Both the position numbers and the translations under genes were made by a program. The notes beneath the pieces are model-generated. The model ran no database searches, was not told the DNA's origin, and was given only the letters and a program-made list of their open reading frames with translations. Below, piece by piece: positions 1 to 7,968 of a stretch of DNA of 64,000 nucleotides. Numbering within the stretch: the first letter of the stretch is position 1; each line of letters starts with the position of its first letter. The DNA is from Nonomuraea solani (GTDB taxonomy: Bacteria > Actinomycetota > Actinomycetes > Streptosporangiales > Streptosporangiaceae), in the NCBI RefSeq assembly GCF_900108335.1, contig NZ_FNVT01000022.1, positions 1-64,000 on the forward strand, written 5' to 3'.

Positions 1-339
1 GAATGGCTCGACTATCGGCGCACCCGCTGGCCGAACACAGCCAATCCCCACTTGCTGATCAATCAGCTGAGTGCCCTCGGCACCGGCCCGGTCTCCAAGA
101 TCTACTTCGCCAAGAAGCTCCGCGGTCAGGCTGCGACGCTCGAACGCCTTCGCGTTGATCGGCAGCTTGAGGAAGCCCTCACACACGGCCCGGACCCGCT
201 CCACCTCGCCGCAGTGTTCGGCCTCGACCCCAAGACCGCTATCCGCTACGCCGAGAACGCCCGCGTTCTCCTGGCCACCGCAGCTGAAGAGCAAGACCCC
301 GCCAGGCGCGACGAACCCACGGGTCGAAACGGTCCATGA
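1..339 (+). CDS. C-terminal part of a tyrosine site-specific recombinase (5' end outside window)
   Basis: The reading frame is open from base 1 and stops at 337-339, so only about 112 C-terminal residues are present. It opens EWLDYRRTRWPNTANPHLL, a pattern seen near the C-terminus of actinobacterial integrase/transposase-type tyrosine recombinases, followed by a helical tail with the phrase GPVSKIYFAKKLRG. The catalytic R-H-R-Y core would lie upstream and cannot be checked. It sits directly before a MITE-like element and a second recombinase fragment occurs near 4.6 kb, so this edge looks like a worn mobile region. Family assignment rests on recalled similarity only. It could be intact upstream or a remnant. 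Confidence 0.55.
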   Translation, partial: EWLDYRRTRWPNTANPHLLINQLSALGTGPVSKIYFAKKLRGQAATLERLRVDRQLEEALTHGPDPLHLAAVFGLDPKTAIRYAENARVLLATAAEEQDPARRDEPTGRNGP

Positions 340-405
340 GGGATGAAGAACCTTCAGTTCCATCGGATGAACCTTCAGTTCGCATGAACTCTGGGACTTC
401 CCCGG

Positions 406-616
406 GGTCGAGGAACGAGAGGACAGCCATTAGCGCTGAGATGGATCATTGTGCAGATGGTCACCGCGACCTGCGGAAACGCTCAAGATCGCGCTATTGG
501 GCCAGCCCATCCCGCCACCTTCGAGCCGGAAGCTGACTCAGCGCCGTTGGTTGTGTATCGCCCTGACCTGCTAGAACAGCCCATACCGCTAATGGCTGTC
601 CCATCGTTCCTCGACC
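406..616 (+). mobile_element. MITE-like element, copy A (211 bp, 30-bp terminal inverted repeats)
   Basis: The ends at 406-435 and 587-616 are inverted copies of one 30-base sequence: GGTCGAGGAACGA, two variable bases, then GGACAGCCATTAGCG. The 151-bp interior has no meaningful ORF. A second copy at 4081-4291 is in reverse orientation, has the same length and differs at about three positions by eye. Short length, perfect ends and lack of a transposase match a MITE. I saw no clear target-site duplication around the single copy. The IS family whose transposase would recognise these ends is not recognisable here. Confidence 0.85.
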
Positions 617-853
617 TCGGGTCAGCAGCGGGCCGAGGCTGCCGCGCGCGGTGATCTTTCCGGTCCGGATGAGGTCCAGCGCGGTCGCGGCGGCTTCCAG
701 CAGCGCTTCCTGGCGCACGGTGTCGAAGGTCTCGTAGGGGCGCCATACCGTGATGCTGGCCCGAGGTGGCCAGCCGACGGTGACCCAGATCCGTTCAAGA
801 GCGGCGGCCGAGTGCCGACGGATCTGCGAGGTGGACGACCTTTCACCGCTTTG
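617..853 (-). pseudogene. Gene remnant abutting MITE copy A
   Basis: On the minus strand the frame is open from just after a stop at 854-856 down into the MITE. It reads with natural-looking composition, for example ERIWVTVGWPPRASITVWRP and EALLEAAATALDLIRTGKI. It has no proper start and is cut by the element at 616, so it looks like part of a gene broken by the insertion or by earlier rearrangement. No family recognised. Confidence 0.35.
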
Positions 854-912
854 CTACGGCAGCAAAGCGTGCCACACATCCATTCCGCTGTCCCCGGACA
901 GACCCAAGCAGA

Positions 913-3900
913 ATGGCAAACTCGGTTGTTCTCACCACGGCCGGATGGTGCTGTTCTGTCATGGGGCGAAATACGCCGGGGCGGCAGGTGGCCAGAGCGG
1001 GTCTCACCGGGATCATCGTGGCTCCGCTGGCGGGGATGGCGGCGAATCTGGCGACCTCGACCGTGACACACGAATCTCCGGGGTGGACCGCGCTGACCTG
1101 GACGGTGACCACGGTGCTGACCGTACTCCTGATCGTCGCCCAATATCGCGCCTCCGCACCCGGCAATGAGCCGATGAAAGTGGACGAGGCCACGGAAGTC
1201 CTGCGTCACGCCGTGACGGTCCAGTGGGAACGCGAGGCCAACACCCTCCGGCTGGCCGAGATGCGCCGGCTGCCGATCAAATGGAGGAGCGCCGTCTCGG
1301 AACTGTTCGAAAGCTTCGAACAATCCCTCGCCTGGTCACGGCGTTTCGACCGGGCACCGAAAAGTAGTGACGTGTACGAACAGTGGCGAAGACGGCGCGG
1401 CGACGGCAAGCAGCTCAGCCTCGTATGGATCGACAGAACGCCCGCCGGGAGGCTCGTCATTCTCGGTCCGCCCGGCTCGGGGAAGACCGAACTGCTGATC
1501 GACCTCATGCTTTCCCTGCTGCGCCGTGAACCCGCGCCGCCGGAGGTGCCTGTGCTGGTGCCGATCAGTTCGTGGAATCCGCACCAGACCGAACTCGAGG
1601 AATGGCTGGAGAACTGGCTGATCGCGACCTATCCGTTTCTCGGCAGGTCCCCGGCCGGACCGGACACCGGCACGCTCGCCGTGGCCCTGCTGAAGGCCCG
1701 TCGCATCGCCCTCATCCTCGACGGCTTCGACGAGCTGCCGCCCGTGAACCGCCGCCAGGCCCTGGACCGGCTCAACGTCGAGTCGTACGTCCTGCGCAAC
1801 GTCCTGCTCACCAGCCGTACCGACGACTTCCGCACGGCCGTCCATCCGAAGAACACCACCGTGCGTCACCTGGCCGGCGCCCAGGGCGTGGAGCTCAGGG
1901 CACAGAAGGTAGATGAGATCATCGACTACCTCGAACAGAACTCCACCCGAAGCGGGCGCTGGGAGATCTTGCGCGAGCCCGAGCTGGCGCGGGAGTTCGA
2001 CACGCCGCTGATGGCGGTGCTCGCCGACAGCGTCTACAACCCCGGCGGCGACGGGAGCCCTGAACCGACGGAGTTACGCGGCAAGCCCGACGTTCCCGGC
2101 TATCTGCTCGACGGATATATCGCGGCGAAGTTCCCGGAACGCCCGGACGCGGCGCGGCGATGGCTGACCCAGCTCGCCGATCCGCCGGGAGACCGTGTCG
2201 CAAGGCCGGACATCACCTGGTGGGACCTCGGCTCGCTGCGCCTGCCGCCCACGTGGCGGCGCGTCACGGTCACCGTGCTCGCGCCGCTCCTGGTCTTCTG
2301 CTGGACGGCCTTCTCAACGGGGATGCTCAACCGGTGGGTGTTCGACAGCGCCGAGGTCGGCCTGGCCCACGGCCTGCGGATCGGGGCGGCGGGGGTGCTC
2401 TGCTACGGCTTCGTCCTGTTCGTGTCGGGCAGCGGGCGGGCGGCGGTCATGGCCGCGCTCGGGGTCTACATCGCCGGCTCGATCAGCGGCGGTTACGAGC
2501 TCGGGATCACCGCGGGCCTGGCCGGCGGGTTCAGCTGGCGGCCCCTGGAGCTGAAACGGACCGGTACGGCGTACGCCCTGCTCTTCGGGGCGGCCGCGGC
2601 CGCCGTCGCGGCGGCGATCAGGCTGCTCCCGCTGCCCGCGAACCTCACGCAGGGCTTCGTCGCCGGGTTTGCCGACGGGTTCGTCAGCGGCTGGGACCAG
2701 GACGTCAACGGCTGGATCGCGACGGGGACCCTGGCGGCGCTGCTCGCCGCCGGCGCCCTGCGGATCAGCCCGGTCCGTGCGGACGCGCGCGTGCTTACCC
2801 CGCCTCGGCCGCCGATGCCGTGGCTGGTCGCGGGCGGGCTGGTTGCCCTGGTCAACGCCTGGGCGGACGGGTTCCGTCCGCACGCGTCCCATGGCTGGCT
2901 GCTGGCGCCCGCCGACGGCCTCGCGATCGGGCTCGCCGTGTGGGCGGTCGCGATGATCGTACGGGGGCGCCCGGCCCCGCGGCTTCGGCCGTGGATCTGG
3001 AGCGTCGCGATGGCGCTGGCCGCGGCGGCGTTTGGCGTGCTGGCGCACACCGCGAAGGGCGACGTGCACGACGGATGGGCGCGCGGCCTGGCCGACGGCA
3101 TCGCGGCCGGCTTCATCGTGTGGCTCACTCTCCACTACACCGCAAAGGATCCCTCCCCGCGCATGTGGTTCTCGCTCCTGGACCGGGTACGTGCCGCCGC
3201 GCCGGCCGTCCTGGCGGCGATCGCGCTCACCGTGCTGTTCGCCACCTCTGCGGGCTGGGCCAACGCCGTCGTGGTCTTCATAGGTTTCGCGGCTCTCGTC
3301 CTGTATTGGCTGCTCCGCTCCCCCGCGCAGGCGCGGGCCGCGGTGAGCGGCGGCACCGTCCCGGTGGTCGAGGCCGGCGTGTACGCGCTGGTCGTGATGG
3401 CGCTGATCGGCGGCCTGGCCTTCGGGTTCCTCTGCGGCGCGACCGCCGCCCTGGCCGGCAAGGTGTCGACGGAGATCTCCCGGCGCAGATGGCCGTCGAT
3501 CGGCCTGCGGGCCTCCTGGTACGGGCTGCTCGGCGGCGCGGCCCTCGGCGGAACGGCGGCGGCCGCGGCCGCCTTCACCCGGATCAGCGTAGTCTGGCTT
3601 CCGTTCATCTGGCTGTCGGCCACGCTCGCTACGGCCCTGGCCTTCGGCGCCCAGGGCCCGTCGGCCACCGAACGGGACGTCATGGTGCCGCGCCGCCTGC
3701 TCCAGCTCGACCGCCGCACGTTCCTGTGGTGCACGCTGGGCATCGCCGCGGCGATCAGCCTCGCGGTCGGCGTACGGGCGACGGCGGGTACGCACCGGCC
3801 GCTGATCGGCGTCATCGCCGCGGTGAGCACGTTCTTCACCTACGGCCTCACCGCGGGCATCACGGTGGCGGCGGCGCAGAGCAGGTACGGCATCGCGAAA

Positions 3901-4062
3901 CTGGAACGCACGCTGCTGGCGGCCCGGGGCCTGCTGCCGTGGACATTCATCGGATTCCTGGACGAGGCCTGCGACAAAGGCGTCCTGAGCCGCAACGGCG
4001 CCTCCTATCGCTTCCGGCATCCGTTGCTGGCCGAACGGCTCGCTTCCCGCGACATGGAGTGA
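913..4062 (+). CDS. Membrane NACHT-domain NTPase (STAND superfamily)
   Basis: A 1049-residue protein. Two hydrophobic segments near the N-terminus (about 30-80) are followed by a NACHT P-loop domain: Walker A GPPGSGKT at 185-192, Walker B LILDGFDELP at 267-276, and LLTSRTDDF (about residue 300) in the sensor region. From about residue 440 to 1000 the chain is mostly hydrophobic with many predicted membrane spans, then ends in a winged-helix-like tail (FRHPLLAERLA). Actinobacteria encode many such NACHT proteins; bacterial NACHT proteins include antiphage effectors, but a defence role here is inference. The start is uncertain: ATG 913 and ATG 961 both lack a good Shine-Dalgarno. It is the only intact gene between two inverted MITE copies, which suggests it is mobile cargo. 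Confidence 0.85.
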   Translation: MANSVVLTTAGWCCSVMGRNTPGRQVARAGLTGIIVAPLAGMAANLATSTVTHESPGWTALTWTVTTVLTVLLIVAQYRASAPGNEPMKVDEATEVLRHAVTVQWEREANTLRLAEMRRLPIKWRSAVSELFESFEQSLAWSRRFDRAPKSSDVYEQWRRRRGDGKQLSLVWIDRTPAGRLVILGPPGSGKTELLIDLMLSLLRREPAPPEVPVLVPISSWNPHQTELEEWLENWLIATYPFLGRSPAGPDTGTLAVALLKARRIALILDGFDELPPVNRRQALDRLNVESYVLRNVLLTSRTDDFRTAVHPKNTTVRHLAGAQGVELRAQKVDEIIDYLEQNSTRSGRWEILREPELAREFDTPLMAVLADSVYNPGGDGSPEPTELRGKPDVPGYLLDGYIAAKFPERPDAARRWLTQLADPPGDRVARPDITWWDLGSLRLPPTWRRVTVTVLAPLLVFCWTAFSTGMLNRWVFDSAEVGLAHGLRIGAAGVLCYGFVLFVSGSGRAAVMAALGVYIAGSISGGYELGITAGLAGGFSWRPLELKRTGTAYALLFGAAAAAVAAAIRLLPLPANLTQGFVAGFADGFVSGWDQDVNGWIATGTLAALLAAGALRISPVRADARVLTPPRPPMPWLVAGGLVALVNAWADGFRPHASHGWLLAPADGLAIGLAVWAVAMIVRGRPAPRLRPWIWSVAMALAAAAFGVLAHTAKGDVHDGWARGLADGIAAGFIVWLTLHYTAKDPSPRMWFSLLDRVRAAAPAVLAAIALTVLFATSAGWANAVVVFIGFAALVLYWLLRSPAQARAAVSGGTVPVVEAGVYALVVMALIGGLAFGFLCGATAALAGKVSTEISRRRWPSIGLRASWYGLLGGAALGGTAAAAAAFTRISVVWLPFIWLSATLATALAFGAQGPSATERDVMVPRRLLQLDRRTFLWCTLGIAAAISLAVGVRATAGTHRPLIGVIAAVSTFFTYGLTAGITVAAAQSRYGIAKLERTLLAARGLLPWTFIGFLDEACDKGVLSRNGASYRFRHPLLAERLASRDME

Positions 4063-4080
4063 GAGCTCGGCGGACCTCGG

Positions 4081-4291
4081 GGTCGAGGAACGACGGGACA
4101 GCCATTAGCGATACGGGCTGTTCTAGCAGGTCAGGGCGATACACAACCAACGGCGCTGAGTCAGCTTCCGGCTCGAAGGTGGCGGGATGGGCTGGCCCAA
4201 TAGCGCGATCTTGAGCGTTTCCGCAGGTCGCGGTGACCATCTGCACAATGATCCATCTCAGCGCTAATGGCTGTCCTCTCGTTCCTCGACC
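4081..4291 (-). mobile_element. MITE-like element, copy B (inverted relative to copy A)
   Basis: Reverse complement of the element at 406-616, also 211 bp, with ends at 4081-4110 and 4262-4291. Differences from copy A that I could see by eye are two in the interior next to the end and one inside the inverted repeat. The left end begins 18 bp after the NACHT stop codon, so the NACHT gene is closely bracketed. The near identity of both copies implies recent insertion or gene conversion. Confidence 0.85.
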
Positions 4292-4293
4292 CC

Positions 4294-4404
4294 GTGGCCA
4301 GCGCCGCCGGCCCCGCACGCACCGCCGACGTCCCCGCCCCACCGGAACGCACCCTGCAGGACCGGCTGGCCGACCTCCTGGCCAAGCACAGCAAACGCCG
4401 ATGA
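4294..4404 (+). pseudogene. C-terminal remnant of an unknown gene
   Basis: Right after MITE copy B a frame reads VASAAGPARTADV through ERTLQDRLADLLAKHSKRR and stops at 4402-4404. The alanine/proline linker followed by an amphipathic basic tail looks like a real protein C-terminus. Its upstream part is missing, presumably removed by the element insertion. No function can be assigned. Confidence 0.3.
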
Positions 4405-4414
4405 CCTCTCGCGG

Positions 4415-4443
4415 GGTGAGGAACGTGCAGGCAGCCGTTGGCG
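4415..4443 (+). repeat. Degenerate relic of the MITE terminal repeat
   Basis: The 29 bases GGTGAGGAACG followed by TGCAGGCAGCCGTTGGCG match the MITE end with one deletion and several substitutions. The similarity continues a few bases inward (GCCGAG...GATC versus GCTGAG...GATC). No second end is seen nearby. It may be one end of an older or related element, possibly of the autonomous parent family. Confidence 0.45.
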
Positions 4444-4607
4444 CCGAGAACGATCCGACATCGCCGCACGCCTGGTCATCACCACAGGCAAGCGGAAAGG
4501 ACGGCACCCCCTCGGCGGCGACCGTCCTGCGCATGCTCCGCGACCATGACGACAAGACCAGCACCGATCCCGATGCGGCGGGCGCGGCGGCTCGATGACT
4601 TCGCCCG

Positions 4608-4770
4608 TTGCAGCGCGTCCAGGATGTCCAGGGCGTCAAAGGCTCGCGTGTCCCGGCCGGGCGCAACGTCGCCGCCGAACTGGCCGGCGCCCGGCGCGAG
4701 CGCTACGACCCCGGCGAGCGGTCGCTGCGCATCGTCTGCAAGGGCAACAAAGAGCGGGAGCGTGATCATG
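4608..4770 (+). pseudogene. Fragment of a tyrosine recombinase/integrase
   Basis: The frame reads NVAAELAGARRERYDPGERS and then LRIVCKGNKERE. The pattern [LV]-x-[IV]-x-GKGNKER is characteristic of the beta-strand region of XerC/D-like integrases, here with Cys in place of the first Gly. N-terminal and catalytic C-terminal parts are absent and the frame runs into unrelated sequence shared with the next gene on the other strand. Together with the recombinase tail at 1-339 it suggests an old integrase locus broken up around the MITE/NACHT insertion. Confidence 0.45.
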
Positions 4771-4806
4771 GACGGAGAACCGCCCGGCACCCGTCTGGCC
4801 TGGGAC

Positions 4807-6045
4807 CTAACTTCCTCCTGTGGAGGCGGTCACGATTCGGACGAAGTCGCCTATCTGGGTCATGGCGTCGGCGGCCTCCGGAAGGAACGACCAGTACAGC
4901 TGAAAGCTCTGGGCGGCCACCGGATAGATCTCCAGCCGTACGTCGACGCCCTGGGCTCGCGCGTGCTCGGCCAGCCGTTCCGCGTCGGGGAGACCTTCGT
5001 CACCCGCTGCCGCCTGGATGAGCATGGGCGGCAGCCCGCGCAGGTCGGCGTGCAGCGGATCGAGAAGGGGATCGTCGAGCGGGTGCCCGTCGAGGTAGCG
5101 GGCGATGCCCCAGGCGGCGCCCTGGCGGGTGGCGCTCGGCGCGGGGACATCGGGCAGGCTCGTCGGGGCTGCGGCGTTGAGGTCGACGTACGGCGTGAAC
5201 AACACCGACCCGGCGGGCAGCGACTCGCCGTGCTCTTTGAGCCGCAGGAGCAGGGAGAGTGCGAGACCGGCACCGGAGGTATCGCCGGCCAGCACGACGT
5301 CGGGCGGCGCGGCACCCTGGCCGAGCAGCCAGGTGTAGGCGGCGTGGACGTCGTCGAGAGCGGCCGGAAACCGGTGTTCGGGCGCCAGTCGGTAGTCGGG
5401 GGTGAGTACCCGCCCGCGGATGGCGTCGGCCAGCGCCCCAGCCAGAGACCGGAACCCGAACGCCGATCCGCTGGTGTAGGTGCCGCCGTGCAGCAGCAGG
5501 ACCCAGGCCCGACCGGGTTCGGCCGGGCTGGCCACGAGCCCCGGCACGCCGCCGGCGTTGGCCGGGGTGACGGCGATCTCGGGCACGAGCGGCATCAGCG
5601 CGTAGTGCCGTTCGGCGGCGGCGCGCAGCGCGTCCACGTCGGCGTAGGTCAGGTCGGTGAACTGATCGCCGAGCCGCCGGATGTGCTCGGCCAGTTCCCC
5701 GCCGGTCGAGCGGGTGGCCCTGACCACGTCGTCGATGTCGTCGAGCACGGCCGGCACCCGGTCGAGCAGGGTCCGCCCGGCGGGCGTGAGGGCGACGTTC
5801 TGGGTGGAGCGGCGCAGCAGCAGGCAGCCGAGGCTGCGTTCGAGCGCGGCGATCTGGCGGCTGAGCGTGGACTGCGACACGAACAGGCGGGCGGCGGCGC
5901 GGCTGAAGTTGAGCTCCTGGGCCACCACGACGAAGGCGCGCAGATGCCTCAGCTCCAGGCTGTCCGGCGCTTGTCCGCGGGGGATTTGATCGCTCACCTC
6001 CCCATGATCGGGCATCCGGCCTGCGGTTCTGCACATCCCGCACAA
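4807..6045 (-). CDS. LysR-type wHTH fused to an apparently inactive HSL-family alpha/beta-hydrolase domain
   Basis: A 412-residue protein. Residues about 31-90 are a LysR DNA-binding helix-turn-helix (LRHLRAFVVVAQELNFSRAA; SQSTLSRQIAALERSLG). Instead of a LysR substrate-binding domain, residues about 130-410 are a hormone-sensitive-lipase-type alpha/beta hydrolase: oxyanion motif LLLHGG, DYRLAPEHRFPAAL, and the elbow GDTSGAG. The elbow has Thr at the usual nucleophile position (family GDSAGG) and the usual catalytic His position (family pattern MxHxF) is Gln in VAAQSFQLY, so two triad residues appear changed. The inferred role is a regulator whose hydrolase fold senses a small molecule. It is divergent from the 6140-9110 operon, its likely target. 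Start may be 6045, ATG 6015 or a GTG just inside. Confidence 0.8.
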   Translation of the reverse strand: MCGMCRTAGRMPDHGEVSDQIPRGQAPDSLELRHLRAFVVVAQELNFSRAAARLFVSQSTLSRQIAALERSLGCLLLRRSTQNVALTPAGRTLLDRVPAVLDDIDDVVRATRSTGGELAEHIRRLGDQFTDLTYADVDALRAAAERHYALMPLVPEIAVTPANAGGVPGLVASPAEPGRAWVLLLHGGTYTSGSAFGFRSLAGALADAIRGRVLTPDYRLAPEHRFPAALDDVHAAYTWLLGQGAAPPDVVLAGDTSGAGLALSLLLRLKEHGESLPAGSVLFTPYVDLNAAAPTSLPDVPAPSATRQGAAWGIARYLDGHPLDDPLLDPLHADLRGLPPMLIQAAAGDEGLPDAERLAEHARAQGVDVRLEIYPVAAQSFQLYWSFLPEAADAMTQIGDFVRIVTASTGGS

Positions 6046-6139
6046 GTGTCATGCGGGATGCGGCGTTCCCTTCGGCACGGTCTGCCGCCAGGGTGGATCG
6101 CAGCAGGTACTTCCCCAACTTTGTGCGTGGAGTAGTGAT

Positions 6140-6691
6140 ATGCGGAAGATGTTCTCCTTCATGGCGATCAGCGCCGACGGCTATCACGCCGACCCCGACG
6201 GCGGGCTCGGCTGGCAGACCTTCGGGCAGGAGTTCGCCGACTATTCGGTCGAGCAGCTCGACGAGGTCGACACGCTCGTGCTCGGCCGCACCACCTACAC
6301 CGAGCTGGCCGCCTACTGGACGGGCGATCTCGGCGCGCAATTCGACCGGCGCATCGCCGACCGGATGAACCGCCTGGCCAAGCTCGTCGTCTCCGACACG
6401 CTGGAGACGGTCTCCTGGGCGGGCTCGTCCGTCGCGTTGACCTCGGTGGAGAAGCTGGCGGAGGTCAAGCACACCCCGGGCAAGGACCTCGCGGTCCTCG
6501 GCAGCTCCACCCTCACCGCCGCCCTGCTGCGCGCGCACCTCGTCGACGAGGTGCGTCTGATGGTCAATCCGATCATCCTGGACGGAGGCGCCACGCTGTT
6601 CGCCGGAGCCGGGACGGTGCCGCTGGAGCTGATGCGGGTGCGCCCGTTCCAGTCCGGCAACGTCCTGCTGTACTACCGCCCGCGGTCCTGA
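6140..6691 (+). CDS. Dihydrofolate reductase-family (RibD C-terminal-like) protein
   Basis: 183 residues, the usual size of stand-alone RibD_C/DHFR-like reductases. It has the N-terminal strand MFSFMAISADGYHADPDGG, the central LVLGRTTYTELAAYW, and DLAVLGSSTLTAALLRAHLVDEV with the GS nucleotide-binding turn, then NPIILDGGATLF. These proteins are cytosolic NADPH-dependent reductases, mostly with unknown substrates. A GGAG stands upstream of ATG 6140. It is the first gene of a four-gene operon divergent from the LysR-hydrolase fusion. Confidence 0.85.
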   Translation: MRKMFSFMAISADGYHADPDGGLGWQTFGQEFADYSVEQLDEVDTLVLGRTTYTELAAYWTGDLGAQFDRRIADRMNRLAKLVVSDTLETVSWAGSSVALTSVEKLAEVKHTPGKDLAVLGSSTLTAALLRAHLVDEVRLMVNPIILDGGATLFAGAGTVPLELMRVRPFQSGNVLLYYRPRS

Positions 6692-6715
6692 GGGCGCGGG
6701 CGCTGACGTCACGTC

Positions 6716-7552
6716 ATGATCCAACTGGACGTTGAGGTGGCCGCGGGCCGCACGCTGCATGTGTACGACACGGCCCCTGCGGGGAGCGAGCTGCCGCCGG
6801 TTCTGTGGCATCACGGCACCCCCAACCTGGGCTCGCCTCCCGAGCCGCTCTTCGCCGCGGCCGGCAGGCTGGGGTTGCGCTGGGTGTCGTTCGATCGGCC
6901 TGGCTACGGCCGGTCCGCCCTCGCGCCGGGGCGCACCGTCGCCTCGCTCGCCGCCGACGCGGCAGCCGTCGCGGACACGCTCGGCATCGGCCGGTTCGCC
7001 GTCGTGGGGTACTCCGGCGGCGGGACGTACCCTCTGGGGTGCGCCGCCGTCCTGCGTGATCGTGTCCAGGCGGTGCTGAGCCTGGCCGGTATCGCCCCGT
7101 ACGGCGCGGACGGGCTTGACTGGTTCGCCGGGATGGTCCCGTCCGGGGTGGCCGCCCTCGGAACGGCGGCGGCGGGCCGCGAGGCGCGGGCGGCGCTGCA
7201 GGAGTCGGGTTTCGCCTACGACTGCGAGTTCACCGCGGCCGATCTGGCCTTCTTCGAGGGATCGTGGGGCTGGCTGGGGAAGATGGGCGAGCCGGCTCTG
7301 GCCGCCGACCCCTACGGTCAGATCGACGACGACGTCTCCTACACCCATGCTTGGGGCTGCGACCCCGGCACCATCAGCGCGCCCGTCCTGCTCCTGCACG
7401 GCGCCGCTGACCGGATCGTTCCCGCCTCCCACGGGACATGGCTGGCGGCCCACTGCCCTACCGCCGAACTGCGGCTCCGCGCTGACGACAGCCACTTCAC
7501 CATCACCGGCCACGCCGAAGAGGGCCTGGACTGGCTCCGCCGGCAGATCTGA
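6716..7552 (+). CDS. Alpha/beta-fold hydrolase
   Basis: 278 residues. It has the HG oxyanion motif (LWHHGTPN), the nucleophile elbow GYSGGG near residue 100, an acid in the stretch HGAADRIVP, and His in DDSHFTITGHAEEG, giving a complete Ser-Asp-His triad. The size and order match small cytosolic esterase/peptidase-like alpha/beta hydrolases; the substrate is unknown. It follows the RibD-like gene by 24 bp and lies 17 bp before a VOC gene, so these are probably co-transcribed. The start ATG has no clear Shine-Dalgarno. Confidence 0.85.
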   Translation: MIQLDVEVAAGRTLHVYDTAPAGSELPPVLWHHGTPNLGSPPEPLFAAAGRLGLRWVSFDRPGYGRSALAPGRTVASLAADAAAVADTLGIGRFAVVGYSGGGTYPLGCAAVLRDRVQAVLSLAGIAPYGADGLDWFAGMVPSGVAALGTAAAGREARAALQESGFAYDCEFTAADLAFFEGSWGWLGKMGEPALAADPYGQIDDDVSYTHAWGCDPGTISAPVLLLHGAADRIVPASHGTWLAAHCPTAELRLRADDSHFTITGHAEEGLDWLRRQI

Positions 7553-7569
7553 ACAGAGGAAGATTCATC

Positions 7570-7968
7570 ATGATCAAAGCACTGAACGAGATAGAAGTCG
7601 TCACCCTCTTCGTCGAAGATCTCGCCGCGGCGCAGGAGTTCTACGTCGGCGTCTTCGGCCTGGAGGTCGTCTACCACGACGACGAGTCGGCTGTCGTCCG
7701 GCTCGGCCCGATGATGCTCAACCTGCTGCGGCGTGAGCAGGCACCCGAACTGGTCGAACCGGCCACGGTGGCCGGCGCCAGGTCCGGCGTCCGGGCGCTG
7801 TTCACGATCCGGGTGGCGAACGTGGACGGCGTCTGCGCGGAGCTGGAGCAGCACGGCGTACGCCTGCTCAACGGCCCGATGGACCGCCCGTGGCGACGGC
7901 GCACGGCCGCATTCGCGGATCCCGACGGCAACGTCTGGGAGGTCGCCCAGATCCTGGAGGGCAGCTAG
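7570..7968 (+). CDS. VOC-family (glyoxalase/bleomycin-resistance fold) protein
   Basis: 132 residues forming one vicinal-oxygen-chelate module pair: VVTLFVEDLAAAQEFYVGVFGLEV, then VRLGPMMLNLL, FTIRVANVDGVCAELEQHGV and FADPDGNVWEVAQ. The Glu in the last strand and an early metal-binding region are compatible with metal binding, but no specific reaction can be named. An AGAGGAAG Shine-Dalgarno precedes ATG 7570. Its stop codon overlaps the GTG start of the next gene, consistent with translational coupling. Confidence 0.85.
   Translation: MIKALNEIEVVTLFVEDLAAAQEFYVGVFGLEVVYHDDESAVVRLGPMMLNLLRREQAPELVEPATVAGARSGVRALFTIRVANVDGVCAELEQHGVRLLNGPMDRPWRRRTAAFADPDGNVWEVAQILEGS

Noticed and set aside
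622..1323. Minus-strand open frame of 233 codons across the NACHT start
   Set aside because: It has low-complexity Arg/Pro/Gly composition, overlaps the NACHT N-terminus and has no motif. Only the shorter different-frame remnant at 617-853 looks natural.
4438..6135. Plus-strand frame of 565 codons opposite the LysR-hydrolase fusion
   Set aside because: It is antisense to a gene with clear LysR and hydrolase motifs. Only its first part overlaps the separate recombinase fragment.
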